Shown here: positions 8,393 through 16,587 of the stretch, piece after piece
How positions within the stretch are numbered: position 1 is the first letter of the stretch
How the letters are laid out: the number at the start of each line of letters is the position of its first letter
DNA from: Kineosporia aurantiaca JCM 3230
GTDB taxonomy: Bacteria; Actinomycetota; Actinomycetes; Actinomycetales; Kineosporiaceae
Assembly (NCBI GenBank): GCA_000719025.1
Contig: JODP01000001.1
Coordinates: forward strand, 806,001 to 870,000
DNA length: 64,000 bases
Direction of reading: 5' to 3'
The notes under the pieces: model-generated
What the model was told of the DNA's origin: nothing
What the model saw: the letters and a program-made list of their open reading frames with translations, nothing else
Databases searched by the model: none
Position numbers and translations under genes: made by a program

Positions 8393-8477
8393 GTGATCAT
8401 GGACAATTTCCCCCGTGATCATGGACTTTCCACGTGACGAAAAGTCCATGATCACGAGGACGGAAGTCCATGATCAC
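8393..8477. repeat. GTGATCATGGAC repeats, two direct plus two inverted
   Basis: GTGATCATGGAC occurs at 8393-8404 and 8415-8426. Its complement GTCCATGATCAC occurs at 8444-8455 and 8466-8477. Spacing is 22 bp in each pair. The inner copies form a perfect 15-bp hairpin (8415-8429 with 8441-8455, 11-nt loop). The element sits between convergent genes, where it could terminate both. The same 12-mer recurs in an array at 28633-28751. Confidence 0.85.
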
Positions 8478-8489
8478 GGAGAGGTTTGG

Positions 8490-8942
8490 TCAGGGGTGCA
8501 TGACTGCGCCCTTGAGCACCTTGTCGACGGCGTTCTTAGGGCCATGCACGGCCAGCCCGACCAGGTCCAGGTCGCCGCGCGGGACCGCGGCCACCGCGGC
8601 CCGGTTGTCCCGGTCGTTCCCGCTGGCGAACAGTTCGCTGGTGAAGATCGACATCGGCAGCTCCCGGCCCAGGGCCTTGCCGTGGGCCGCGGTCAGCACC
8701 TCGCGGGAACCCTGGAAGACCAGCACCGGCTGCCGCAGCATGGCCAGGTAGCCGGTGCCGTCGGCGTCCTCGTACGGGTCCCCGACCAGCTCCGGCCGGG
8801 CCGCGGTGATGCCGCTGACCAGGAACGCGGTGACGTTGAGGCGCTGCCAGCCTTCAAGGTCGTCGCGCAGCAGGACGGCGATCTTGGTATCGAAGCGGAT
8901 CGGCTCAACCGAGCTGTCAAACGTCGTCAATTGGGTACTCAC
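8490..8942 (-). CDS. DUF2000 family protein
   Basis: A 150-residue protein resembling the DUF2000 family, a small fold related to Pth2 peptidyl-tRNA hydrolases. It shows the opening FDTKIAVLLRDDLEGWQRLNV, the segment MLRQPVLVFQGS and a C-terminal LVGLAVHGPKNAVDKVLKGA. Its function is not established. The start is a GTG at 8942, divergent from the AraC-type gene. The gene lies inside the quaternary-amine island but has no obvious catalytic role in it. Confidence 0.75.
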   Translation of the reverse strand: MSTQLTTFDSSVEPIRFDTKIAVLLRDDLEGWQRLNVTAFLVSGITAARPELVGDPYEDADGTGYLAMLRQPVLVFQGSREVLTAAHGKALGRELPMSIFTSELFASGNDRDNRAAVAAVPRGDLDLVGLAVHGPKNAVDKVLKGAVMHP

Positions 8943-8992
8943 ACAGGTGATCGTGGCTCCCTACCCCGCCACCCCTCTTGTACGTTCTTTGC

Positions 8993-9802
8993 ATGGCGGG
9001 TGATGCGCCGGAGCTGACGGCGTGGCAACCGGGCGTGATGGGCGTCCGAGAAGTCCTGCACGCCCGTTTCCGTCAGCACGCCTACCCCATGCACGCCCAC
9101 GATGTATGGACGCTGATGCTCCTGGACCAGGGGTCGGTCCGGTACCGCCTGGGTCGGCAAGAGCACGGTTTATGGACGTCCTTGGTCACCTTGCTACCCC
9201 CGGGTGTCCCTCACGACGGACGGGCAGCGGGACCCGAGGGCTTCCGTAAGCGGGTCATCTACCTCGACGAGCAGCAGTTCTCCGAGGGGTTGGTGGACGC
9301 CGCGATCGGCACGCCCTCGCTGGACGACCCGAGGCTGCGCCTACGCGTCCATCAGCTCAACGAGGCGCTGCGCCGACGCACCGAGGATCTGGAGGCCGCC
9401 AGTCGTCTCGCCCTGATCCGCGAGCGGCTGGAACAGGCTCTGGGCCAGACCCCGGCGGTTTCGGAGCATCGAGCCGGCCTGGCCCACGACCTGCGCGACC
9501 TGCTCGACTCACGAGTGGTTGAGGGGGTCACGCTGGAGGATGCCGCCCAGACGCTGCACAGCCACCCGACCCACCTGGTCCGGGCCTTCACCCGGGAGTT
9601 CGGCCTGCCCCCGCACCAGTACCTGACCGGGCGGCGGGTGGAGCGGGCGCGGCACCTGCTGCTCTCCGGCGAACCCCCGGCCCGGGCCGCGGTGCTGGCC
9701 GGCTTCTACGACCAGTCGCACCTGACCCGGCACTTCCGGAAGCTGCTGGGCACCACGCCGGGCGCGTTCCGGACCAAAGACTCTGCTAAAGAGCTGCGTT
9801 GA
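8993..9802 (+). CDS. AraC-family regulator with N-terminal cupin
   Basis: A 269-residue activator. The N-terminal ~100 residues form a cupin sensor (HAYPMHAHDVWTLMLLDQG and a PPGVPHDGR metal-site-like segment). The C-terminal double helix-turn-helix is clear (EDAAQTLHSHPTHLVRAFTR, then FYDQSHLTRHFRKLLGTTPG). I take the ATG at 8993. No good Shine-Dalgarno is visible, so the message may be leaderless. Its 3' end overlaps the convergent GntR gene by 17 bp. Its position between the demethylase and sarcosine-oxidase operons suggests it senses an intermediate of the pathway. Confidence 0.88.
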   Translation: MAGDAPELTAWQPGVMGVREVLHARFRQHAYPMHAHDVWTLMLLDQGSVRYRLGRQEHGLWTSLVTLLPPGVPHDGRAAGPEGFRKRVIYLDEQQFSEGLVDAAIGTPSLDDPRLRLRVHQLNEALRRRTEDLEAASRLALIRERLEQALGQTPAVSEHRAGLAHDLRDLLDSRVVEGVTLEDAAQTLHSHPTHLVRAFTREFGLPPHQYLTGRRVERARHLLLSGEPPARAAVLAGFYDQSHLTRHFRKLLGTTPGAFRTKDSAKELR

Positions 9803-10427
9803 CCGAATCCTCGAAGTGGGTGACGTGCTGCTGGGCGTATTCGGCCGCGGCCTCGCCGTCGCCGGAACGGATCGCCCGAATCATCGGCAGGTGCTCGGCG
9901 GCGTGGTCGACCTCGGGTAAGCGGTCGAGGAAGAGGTACCAGATCCGCAGCGACAGGTTGTAGTAGTGGCTGAGGTCGGCCTCGAGGAAGTGGTTGTGGG
10001 CGCAGCGGTAGATCTCGCGGTGGATGTCGGTGTCCAGCCGCATGCTCGCGGCCCGGCCGCCGGGGTGGTGGGCGATGGCCTGCTCGAGCGTTTCCAACCG
10101 GGCCCGGTCCTCTTCCGTAGCCCGCAACGCCGCCCGCCGGGCCGCGTGACTCTCCAACTGCCGACGGACGTCACTAATCAGGCTGTGGTCGGTCAGATGG
10201 ACCTCGCTGACGAAGGTGCCGCGCCGCGGGAACACCACCGCCAGGTTCTCCACCTCGAGGCGTTTCACGGCCTCGCGCAACGGCGTTCGGCCGACGCTCA
10301 GGCGGCTCATCAGCTCGTCCTCGGAAAGCGCGGCACCCGGGGCGAGTTCGAGGGTGACGATCAGGTCGCGCAGACCGGCGTAGGCCCGATCAGCCTGACG
10401 TAGGGCACCGTTGACGCCGGTCTTCAT
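9786..10427 (-). CDS. GntR-family (FCD) transcriptional regulator
   Basis: A 213-residue FadR-subfamily regulator. The N-terminal winged helix is clear (ALSEDELMSRLSVGRTPLRE about residues 34-53, followed by FPRRGTFVSEV). The all-helical FCD domain has metal-site-type residues in DTDIHREIYRCAHNHF and DHAAEHLPMIRAI. It is divergent from soxB with only 60 bp between starts, and a perfect 26-bp palindrome (10442-10467) fills that gap. It very probably represses soxBDAG and itself. FCD ligands are usually organic acids; the ligand here is unknown. Confidence 0.92.
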   Translation of the reverse strand: MKTGVNGALRQADRAYAGLRDLIVTLELAPGAALSEDELMSRLSVGRTPLREAVKRLEVENLAVVFPRRGTFVSEVHLTDHSLISDVRRQLESHAARRAALRATEEDRARLETLEQAIAHHPGGRAASMRLDTDIHREIYRCAHNHFLEADLSHYYNLSLRIWYLFLDRLPEVDHAAEHLPMIRAIRSGDGEAAAEYAQQHVTHFEDSVNAAL

Positions 10428-10441
10428 GGGACCTACCGTAA

Positions 10442-10467
10442 CCGATGACTGATATATCAGTCATCGG
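10442..10467. promoter_or_regulatory. Perfect 26-bp palindromic operator between gntR and soxB
   Basis: Half-site CCGATGACTGATA (10442-10454) is followed immediately by its exact complement TATCAGTCATCGG (10455-10467). It lies 15 nt from the gntR start and 21 nt from the soxB start. This is an ideal position for joint repression by the GntR protein. Confidence 0.85.
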
Positions 10468-10487
10468 CCACTACGGCAGGAGGTGTC

Positions 10488-11732
10488 ATGCGTCCTGGTG
10501 GGGCAACGCCCGGATCCGCTCAGACCGGACAGCAGCACGCCGAGCACCTGTGGCGGCACACCGAGCCGAAGTCCTCCTACGACGTGATCGTGGTCGGGGC
10601 CGGTGGACACGGCCTGGCCACCGCGTTTTACCTGGCCAAGAATCACGGCATCACCAACGTCGCGGTGCTCGAGCGGGGCTGGCTGGCCGGCGGCAACATG
10701 GCCCGCAACACCACGATCATCCGGTCCAACTACCTCTGGGACGAGAGCGCGGCGATCTACGAGCACGCGCTGAAGCTCTGGGAGGGGCTGCCGGACGAGC
10801 TGGACTACGACTTCCTGTTCAGTCAGCGGGGGGTGCTGAACCTGGCCCACACCCAGCAGGACGTGCGGGACAGCCGGCGCCGGGTCTTCGCCAACCAGCT
10901 CAACGGCGTGGACGGCGAGTGGCTGACCCCGGACGAGGTGGCCGAGGTCTGCCCGATCGTGAACATCTCCCCCGACACCCGATACCCGGTGTTGGGGGCG
11001 ACTTATCAGCCCCGCGCCGGGATCGCCAAGCACGACCACGTGGCCTGGGCCTTCGCCCGCAAGTGCGACGAGTACGGGATCGACCTGATCCAGCACTGCG
11101 AGGTCACGGGCTTCCTCACCTCCGGCGACACGGTTACCGGGGTTCGCACGACCAAGGGTGACATCAGCGCCGGGAAGGTGGCGATGGCTGCGGCCGGGCA
11201 TTCCGCGGTGCTGGCCGGCACCCTCGGCCTGCGGCTGCCGATTCAGAGTCATCCGCTGCAGGCCCTGGTCTCGGAGCTGCTGGAGCCGGTGCACCCGACG
11301 GTGGTGATGTCCAACCACGTGCACGTCTACGTCAGCCAGGCGCACAAGGGCGAGCTGGTGATGGGCGCCGGGGTGGATTCGTACAACTCCTACGGTCAGC
11401 GCGGTTCGGTGCACGTGATCGAACAGCAGATGGCGGCCGCGGTCGAGTTGTTCCCGATCTTCGCCCGGGCGCACGTCTTACGGACTTGGGGTGGGATCGT
11501 GGACGTGACACCGGACGCCTCACCGGTGCTCGGGCTGACCCCGTACGAGAATCTTTACGTCAACTGTGGCTGGGGTACGGGCGGTTTCAAGGCTACGCCC
11601 GCGGTCGGCTGGGTACTGGCGCACACCGTGGCCACCGGAACCCCGCACGAGCTGAACGAGCCGTTCGGGCTGGACCGGTTCACCACCGGCGCCCTGATCG
11701 ACGAGCACGGCGCTGCGGCGGTGGCGCACTGA
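10488..11732 (+). CDS. soxB: Sarcosine oxidase beta subunit
   Basis: The 414-residue beta subunit of heterotetrameric sarcosine oxidase, which holds the FAD/FMN active site where sarcosine is demethylated to glycine. It has VIVVGAGGHGLATAFYLAKN at about residues 29-48, the ARNTTIIRSNYLWDES segment typical of SoxB, and the C-terminal LYVNCGWGTGGFKATPA. The length matches the family (about 405). AGGAGGTG stands 4 nt before the ATG. It is first in soxB-D-A-G, with ATGA junctions on to soxD and soxA, so the subunits are made together. Confidence 0.97.
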   Translation: MRPGGATPGSAQTGQQHAEHLWRHTEPKSSYDVIVVGAGGHGLATAFYLAKNHGITNVAVLERGWLAGGNMARNTTIIRSNYLWDESAAIYEHALKLWEGLPDELDYDFLFSQRGVLNLAHTQQDVRDSRRRVFANQLNGVDGEWLTPDEVAEVCPIVNISPDTRYPVLGATYQPRAGIAKHDHVAWAFARKCDEYGIDLIQHCEVTGFLTSGDTVTGVRTTKGDISAGKVAMAAAGHSAVLAGTLGLRLPIQSHPLQALVSELLEPVHPTVVMSNHVHVYVSQAHKGELVMGAGVDSYNSYGQRGSVHVIEQQMAAAVELFPIFARAHVLRTWGGIVDVTPDASPVLGLTPYENLYVNCGWGTGGFKATPAVGWVLAHTVATGTPHELNEPFGLDRFTTGALIDEHGAAAVAH

Positions 11733-11998
11733 TGCTGCTGATCAGCTGCCCCTGGTGCGGGCCCCGCGAAGAGACCGAGTTCGGTTACGGCGGGCAGGCC
11801 CACGTTGCCTACCCGGCGAATCAGGATGAAATGAGTGACGCGGAATGGGCTCAGTACCTGTTCTTCCGGGAGAACCCCAAGGGCCCGTTCGCCGAGCGCT
11901 GGGTGCACTCGGCCGGGTGCCGACGCTGGTTCAACGCGGTCCGCGACACCGTGAGCAATGAGTTCCTGAGCATCTACAAGCCGGGGGAATCGGCATGA
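11732..11998 (+). CDS. soxD: Sarcosine oxidase delta subunit
   Basis: The 88-residue zinc-binding small subunit. Zinc ligands known for the family fall exactly at Cys6, Cys9, His59 and Cys63 (SCPWCGPREETEF and WVHSAGCRRWF). The ATG overlaps the soxB stop (ATGA), and its own stop overlaps the soxA start the same way. The correct frame starts at 11732 inside a longer open frame. Confidence 0.96.
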   Translation: MLLISCPWCGPREETEFGYGGQAHVAYPANQDEMSDAEWAQYLFFRENPKGPFAERWVHSAGCRRWFNAVRDTVSNEFLSIYKPGESA

Positions 11999-14808
11999 CC
12001 CGCGTGCGCACCGACGGCCGGGCCCCGCTCACCTTCATCGTGGACGGGATCGAGTATCCGGCCCTCAAGGGCGACACCGTGGCCTCCGCGATGGTGGCCG
12101 CCGACGTCCTCAAGGTCGGTCCGTCGATCTACCGGGGGCGCCCCCGAGGGCTGCTGACCGCCGACCTGACCGAACCGAACGCGCTGATCCAGGCCGACGG
12201 CGGCGAGGTGCTGCCGGCCACCGTGGTCGAGGTGACCGAGGGGCTGAGCGTGCGTACTCTCAGCGGGATCGGCCGGCTCGAGCCGGAACCCCCGGGCGCG
12301 ATCCACGACAAGAAGTTCGTCCACACCGATGTTCTCGTGGTCGGGGCCGGACCGGCCGGGCTGGCCGCCGCGCTGACCGCCTCGTCCGGGGGCGCGCGCG
12401 TACTGCTCATCGACGACCAGACCACTCCGGGCGGTGACCTCAGCAAGAACGACCCATGGCTGACCGAGGCAACCCGCCGGTTCGCCGAGAGCCCCGAACT
12501 GACCGTGCTGTCGCGGTCTTCGGTGTTCGGCTACTACGACCAGAACTACCTCCTGGCCCTGGAACGTCTTCCCCGCGGCGGACGGGTCTGGCACATCCGG
12601 GCCCAGCAGGTGGTGCTGGCCACCGGAGCCCGACAGCGGCCTCTGGTGTTCGAGAACAACGACCGGCCGGGGATCATGCTGGTCTCCGCGGTGCGGAGGT
12701 ATCTCGACCGCTACGGCGCCGTCAGCGCGTCCCGCGCAGTCGTGGCCACTGTCGAGGACAGCGCATACCAAGCCGTGCTCGATCTGGTAGCGGCCGGGGT
12801 GGAGGTGGCGGCGTTGGTGGATACGCGCGAGCAGCCCCCCACCGAACTGGCCGCCGCCGTGCGCGACCAAGGGGTGACCATCGTCCCCAATTCGGTGGTC
12901 GTCGATACTTCGGGGGATGAAAGACTCACCTCAGTGAAGGTTTCCGCACTGTCCGGCGGTGCGGTCCAGGAGATCCAGGCCGATCTGCTGGCGGTCAGCG
13001 GCGGCTGGAACCCCGACCTGCACCTGTTCAGCCAGTCCCGGGGTGAACTGGTCTGGGACGAGTCCCTGGCCGCGTTCCGCCCAGGCCAGGCGGTGCAGGC
13101 CGTCACTGTTGCTGGAGCGGCCAACGGAAAGTTCGAAACCGGTACGGCAATTGCCGACGGCGCACAGGCCGGACATCGCGCGGCCGAGGCCGTCGGCTAC
13201 CCCAGCCCGCCGCAGGTTTTCACCGATTTTGACATGACAGACTACGGTGATCCGCCTCGCCCGATCTGGCTGATCCCCGGAACCTCGGGCGAACCCGCAC
13301 AGTGGCACAACCATTTCGTCGACCTGCACCGAGACGTATCGGTCGCCGACGTCTGGCGCTCGGTCGGGGCGGGCATGCGCTCGTTGGAACACGTAAAGCG
13401 TTATACGACAGCGGGTACCGGCTACGACCAGGGCGCCACCTCCGGGGTGAACGTCGCCGGCGTGGTCGCCCAGGCCCTCGGGGCCGGACCGGGCTGGCCC
13501 CGGCGTCCCGGCCCGGGATCACCCGGAGACCTCGGCACCACCACCTTCCGCGCCCCGGCCCTGCCGGTCTCCTTCGCCGCGCTGGCCGGGCGGGACGTCG
13601 GCCATCTGCACGACCCGGCCCGCACCACGCCGATCCACTCCTGGCACGTGGCCGCCGGAGCGTTGTTCGAGGACGTCGGTCAGTGGAAACGTCCCTGGTA
13701 CTACCCCCAACCGGACGAGAACCAGCACGACGCCGTGCTCCGCGAGTGCCGGGCGGCGCGCACCGGGGTAGCGGTGATGGATGCGAGCACCCTGGGCAAG
13801 ATCGAGGTGGCCGGGACCGACGCACCGGAGTTCCTGAACCGGATCTACACCAATGCCTTTGCCAAGCTGGCGGTCGGATCCGCGCGGTACGGCGTGATGT
13901 GCACGGCCGACGGCATGGTGCTGGACGACGGGGTGACCATGCGCCTGGCCGCCGACCGCTTCCTGATGAGCACCACCACCGGCGGGGCCGCGCGGATCCT
14001 GGACTGGCTGGAGGAGTGGCACCAGACCGAGTGGCCGGAACTGGACGTCACCCTTACCTCGGTCACCGAGCAGTGGTCGACGATCGCGGTGGTCGGGCCT
14101 CGTTCCCGGGCCGTGATTGCCGCGGTGGCTCCCGACCTGGACGTCTCCAACGAAGCCTTCCCGTTCATGACCTTCCGGGAAACCGTTCTGGCCGAGGGCG
14201 TCGCGGCCCGGATCGCCCGGATCTCGTTCTCCGGTGAGCTGGCCTTCGAGGTCAATGTGGCCGGCTGGTACGCACTCTCGCTCTGGGAGGCGGTGATGGC
14301 GGCGGGCGCCGATCTCGGCATCACGCCGTACGGCACCGAGACGATGCACGTGCTGCGGGCCGAGAAGGGCTTCCCGATCGTCGGGCAGGACACCGACGGC
14401 ACCGTCACCCCGCACGACCTGGGCATGAGCTGGATCGTCTCGACGAAGAAGCCGGACTTCGTCGGGCGGCGATCGCTGAACCGGCCGGACAGCACCCGCC
14501 CGGACCGCAAGCATCTGGTCGGGCTGCTGCCGGACGATCCCGCCGAACTGCTGCCCGAGGGCGCCCAGCTCGTCGCGGCCGGCACCGACCTGACCCGGAT
14601 CGGCCGTAAGCCGGTGCCGATGCTCGGTCACGTCACTTCGAGCTACCACAGCGCCGCTCTGGAGCGGACTTTCGCCCTGGCCCTGATCAAGGGTGGGCGG
14701 GACCGGATCGGCGAGCAGGTGCTCGCCCCGCTGGGAGACCGCATCGTTCCGGCCACGATCACCGAGCCGGTGCTCTACGACAAGGAGGGTGCTCGCCGTG
14801 ACGGCTGA
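11995..14808 (+). CDS. soxA: Sarcosine oxidase alpha subunit
   Basis: The 937-residue alpha subunit. It has an N-terminal ferredoxin-like (non-cluster) domain (EYPALKGDTVASAMVAADV). An NAD-binding domain begins at VLVVGAGPAGLAAALTAS (about residue 112). The C-terminal half from about residue 560 resembles GcvT/aminomethyltransferase and binds tetrahydrofolate to trap the released methyl group as methylene-THF (KIEVAGTDAPEFLNRIYTN, GTETMHVLRAEKGFPIVGQD). The length fits the family (about 965). It is coupled to soxD by ATGA. Confidence 0.96.
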   Translation: MTRVRTDGRAPLTFIVDGIEYPALKGDTVASAMVAADVLKVGPSIYRGRPRGLLTADLTEPNALIQADGGEVLPATVVEVTEGLSVRTLSGIGRLEPEPPGAIHDKKFVHTDVLVVGAGPAGLAAALTASSGGARVLLIDDQTTPGGDLSKNDPWLTEATRRFAESPELTVLSRSSVFGYYDQNYLLALERLPRGGRVWHIRAQQVVLATGARQRPLVFENNDRPGIMLVSAVRRYLDRYGAVSASRAVVATVEDSAYQAVLDLVAAGVEVAALVDTREQPPTELAAAVRDQGVTIVPNSVVVDTSGDERLTSVKVSALSGGAVQEIQADLLAVSGGWNPDLHLFSQSRGELVWDESLAAFRPGQAVQAVTVAGAANGKFETGTAIADGAQAGHRAAEAVGYPSPPQVFTDFDMTDYGDPPRPIWLIPGTSGEPAQWHNHFVDLHRDVSVADVWRSVGAGMRSLEHVKRYTTAGTGYDQGATSGVNVAGVVAQALGAGPGWPRRPGPGSPGDLGTTTFRAPALPVSFAALAGRDVGHLHDPARTTPIHSWHVAAGALFEDVGQWKRPWYYPQPDENQHDAVLRECRAARTGVAVMDASTLGKIEVAGTDAPEFLNRIYTNAFAKLAVGSARYGVMCTADGMVLDDGVTMRLAADRFLMSTTTGGAARILDWLEEWHQTEWPELDVTLTSVTEQWSTIAVVGPRSRAVIAAVAPDLDVSNEAFPFMTFRETVLAEGVAARIARISFSGELAFEVNVAGWYALSLWEAVMAAGADLGITPYGTETMHVLRAEKGFPIVGQDTDGTVTPHDLGMSWIVSTKKPDFVGRRSLNRPDSTRPDRKHLVGLLPDDPAELLPEGAQLVAAGTDLTRIGRKPVPMLGHVTSSYHSAALERTFALALIKGGRDRIGEQVLAPLGDRIVPATITEPVLYDKEGARRDG

Positions 14809-15391
14809 ACGCCGGGCGCCGCTGGCGCACCGCGAGGACCAGCTGACCGAGGCCAGCACGGCCGACCTCAGCCTGCAGGAGGTGGCCTTCGGGACGGTGT
14901 TCAACCTCCGCCTCGACCCGTCCGCACCGCTCGCCGGGCAGCTGGGCCTGCCCGGCCCGGGCCGGGCCGCGCTGATCGCCACCGATGGGCAGGTCGACGG
15001 GGCCGTGGGCCGTCTCGGCGCCTGGCCGGCCCTCTGGCTGGGCCCGGACGAGTGGCTGCTGACCGGCGGGGAGGATCGGGGCGATCTGCTGAGCACCTGG
15101 CTCACTGCGCAACTGGCCGGGGTCAGCCGGAGCAACCTGGTCGAGGTCAGCGCGAACTACGCCACCCTGCTGATCGCCGGCCGGCACGCGCGGGCCCTGC
15201 TGGAGAAGGCCGTCACGCTGGACCTGCACCCGCGCTCGTTCACCGTCGGGAACTGCGCCACCACCACCTTTGCCCGGGGCAACGTGCTGCTCTGGCAGGT
15301 GGCGGACGAGGGCTACCGGCTGATGTTCCGGCCCTCGTTCGGCACCTACTTCAGCGACTGGCTGATCGACGCGGCTTCCGAGTTCAGCTAG
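14798..15391 (+). CDS. soxG: Sarcosine oxidase gamma subunit
   Basis: The 197-residue gamma subunit, with the typical WLGPDEWLLTGG segment (about residues 80-95), SNLVEVSANYATLLIAGRHA and LWQVADEGYRLMFRPSFGTY. The GTG at 14798 follows AAGGAGGG and lies inside the end of soxA, giving an 11-nt overlap. Its 3' end overlaps the convergent GGDEF gene by 8 bp. Confidence 0.94.
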   Translation: MTAERRAPLAHREDQLTEASTADLSLQEVAFGTVFNLRLDPSAPLAGQLGLPGPGRAALIATDGQVDGAVGRLGAWPALWLGPDEWLLTGGEDRGDLLSTWLTAQLAGVSRSNLVEVSANYATLLIAGRHARALLEKAVTLDLHPRSFTVGNCATTTFARGNVLLWQVADEGYRLMFRPSFGTYFSDWLIDAASEFS

Positions 15392-16472
15392 CCACGGTCC
15401 GGACCGAGCGCGGTCGGCCGGCCCGGCCCCGGCCGGCCTCCTTGGCCTCGTAGAGCGAGGCGTCCGCGGCCGCGTAGAGATCGCGCAGCTCGATCCGGCC
15501 GCGCCCGGTGTGCCCTACCCCGACGCTGATCGACAGCGCCAGCTGCTCGCCGCTGCCCAGAGGCAGCGGATGCTCGCGGACCCGGTCCACGAACTCCTGG
15601 GCCCGGCCGCGGGCGGTGTCAGCCCCGCAGCGGGGCAGCAGCACGGCGATCTCGTCGCCGCCGAGCCGGGCGATCACCGTGTCCGGCCGGGCATTGCGGC
15701 CGAGCAGGTTGGCCACGTGCACCAGGGCGTCGTCGCCGACCGGGTGCCCATGGCCGTCGTTGATCTTCTTGAAGTGGTCCAGGTCGATCAGGATCAGCGC
15801 GGTGCCCTGCTCCTGGAACGCGCCGTCACCGGTCTGCCGGGGCAGCGGCCGGGCCTCGCCCGAGACCGCCTTCTGCATCGCCTCGTCCAGGATCCGCCGG
15901 GTGACCAGACCGGTCAGCGGATCGATGGCGGCCTGGGCCTGGAGCCGGGCGATCAGCCGGTCCTGCCGGCGGTTGGCGCCCACCAGCAGCCCGGTCATCA
16001 GACCGATCACCAGGCTGATGTCGATCAGGTCGAGCAGTCCGTTGCTGGTCGCCACCGCGGCGGCGATGATCGCGTCCCCGATCACCGCGGCGACCGCGCC
16101 GATCACCGCGCCCAGGGGTTTCAGCTGCGAGGCCGCGTACAGGGCGGGCAGGAAGATGGACACCTGGGCGCCGGCCGAGGCGTCCGACGTCACCAGGTCC
16201 AGGCCCACCACGAAGGCGACCCCGATGATCGGGGTGAGGGTGAGCAGAAGATCCCGTACCGCGGCCGGTAGCCGGGGGCTGAGCAGCAGAAAGCCCAGGA
16301 CGAGCAGAGCCAGGGAGGCTCCGACGGTGATGCCTTGACCGGCCCCGTGCGCGCCGGACAGGGCCGTGTTGGACAGGATCACCACGACCGCCGAGACCAG
16401 GTAGAAGCAGGCCGCCGTCCGCGCCGCGGTCAGCGGGTTGCGGGCCCCCAGCCCCGAGCGTGCCCAGTCCAC
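15384..16472 (-). CDS. Membrane GGDEF diguanylate cyclase
   Basis: A 362-residue protein with six or so membrane helices in the first ~165 residues, then a GGDEF domain (AAIDPLTGLVTRRILDEAM, IDLDHFKKINDGHGHPVGDD, RLGGDEIAVLLPR). The signature reads GGDEI with all catalytic residues present, so it should make cyclic di-GMP. No RxxD inhibitory site is obvious just before the signature. The start is the GTG at 16472 behind AAGGAGG. No known N-terminal sensor fold is recognised. It is unlikely to be part of the sarcosine pathway. Confidence 0.92.
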   Translation of the reverse strand: MDWARSGLGARNPLTAARTAACFYLVSAVVVILSNTALSGAHGAGQGITVGASLALLVLGFLLLSPRLPAAVRDLLLTLTPIIGVAFVVGLDLVTSDASAGAQVSIFLPALYAASQLKPLGAVIGAVAAVIGDAIIAAAVATSNGLLDLIDISLVIGLMTGLLVGANRRQDRLIARLQAQAAIDPLTGLVTRRILDEAMQKAVSGEARPLPRQTGDGAFQEQGTALILIDLDHFKKINDGHGHPVGDDALVHVANLLGRNARPDTVIARLGGDEIAVLLPRCGADTARGRAQEFVDRVREHPLPLGSGEQLALSISVGVGHTGRGRIELRDLYAAADASLYEAKEAGRGRAGRPRSVRTVAS

Positions 16473-16483
16473 AGGCCTCCTTC

Positions 16484-16495
16484 GACCGTTCGGTC
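16484..16495. promoter_or_regulatory. Short palindrome GACCGTTCGGTC in divergent promoter region
   Basis: A 12-bp inverted repeat lies 12 nt upstream of the GGDEF gene start, in the 115-bp gap shared with the aldo/keto reductase. The shape is typical of TetR-family half-sites. The BetI-like TetR gene is 2 kb away, but no copy of this motif is seen beside it, so the link is weak. Confidence 0.3.
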
Positions 16496-16587
16496 ACCGA
16501 AGTTCAGTCGCCGGGACCGGGCATATTCTCGTGGGTGAGCGGTTGTCACCGGTGGTAGCTCCGCGCCGTTCGACCAGGAGGTTCCTC

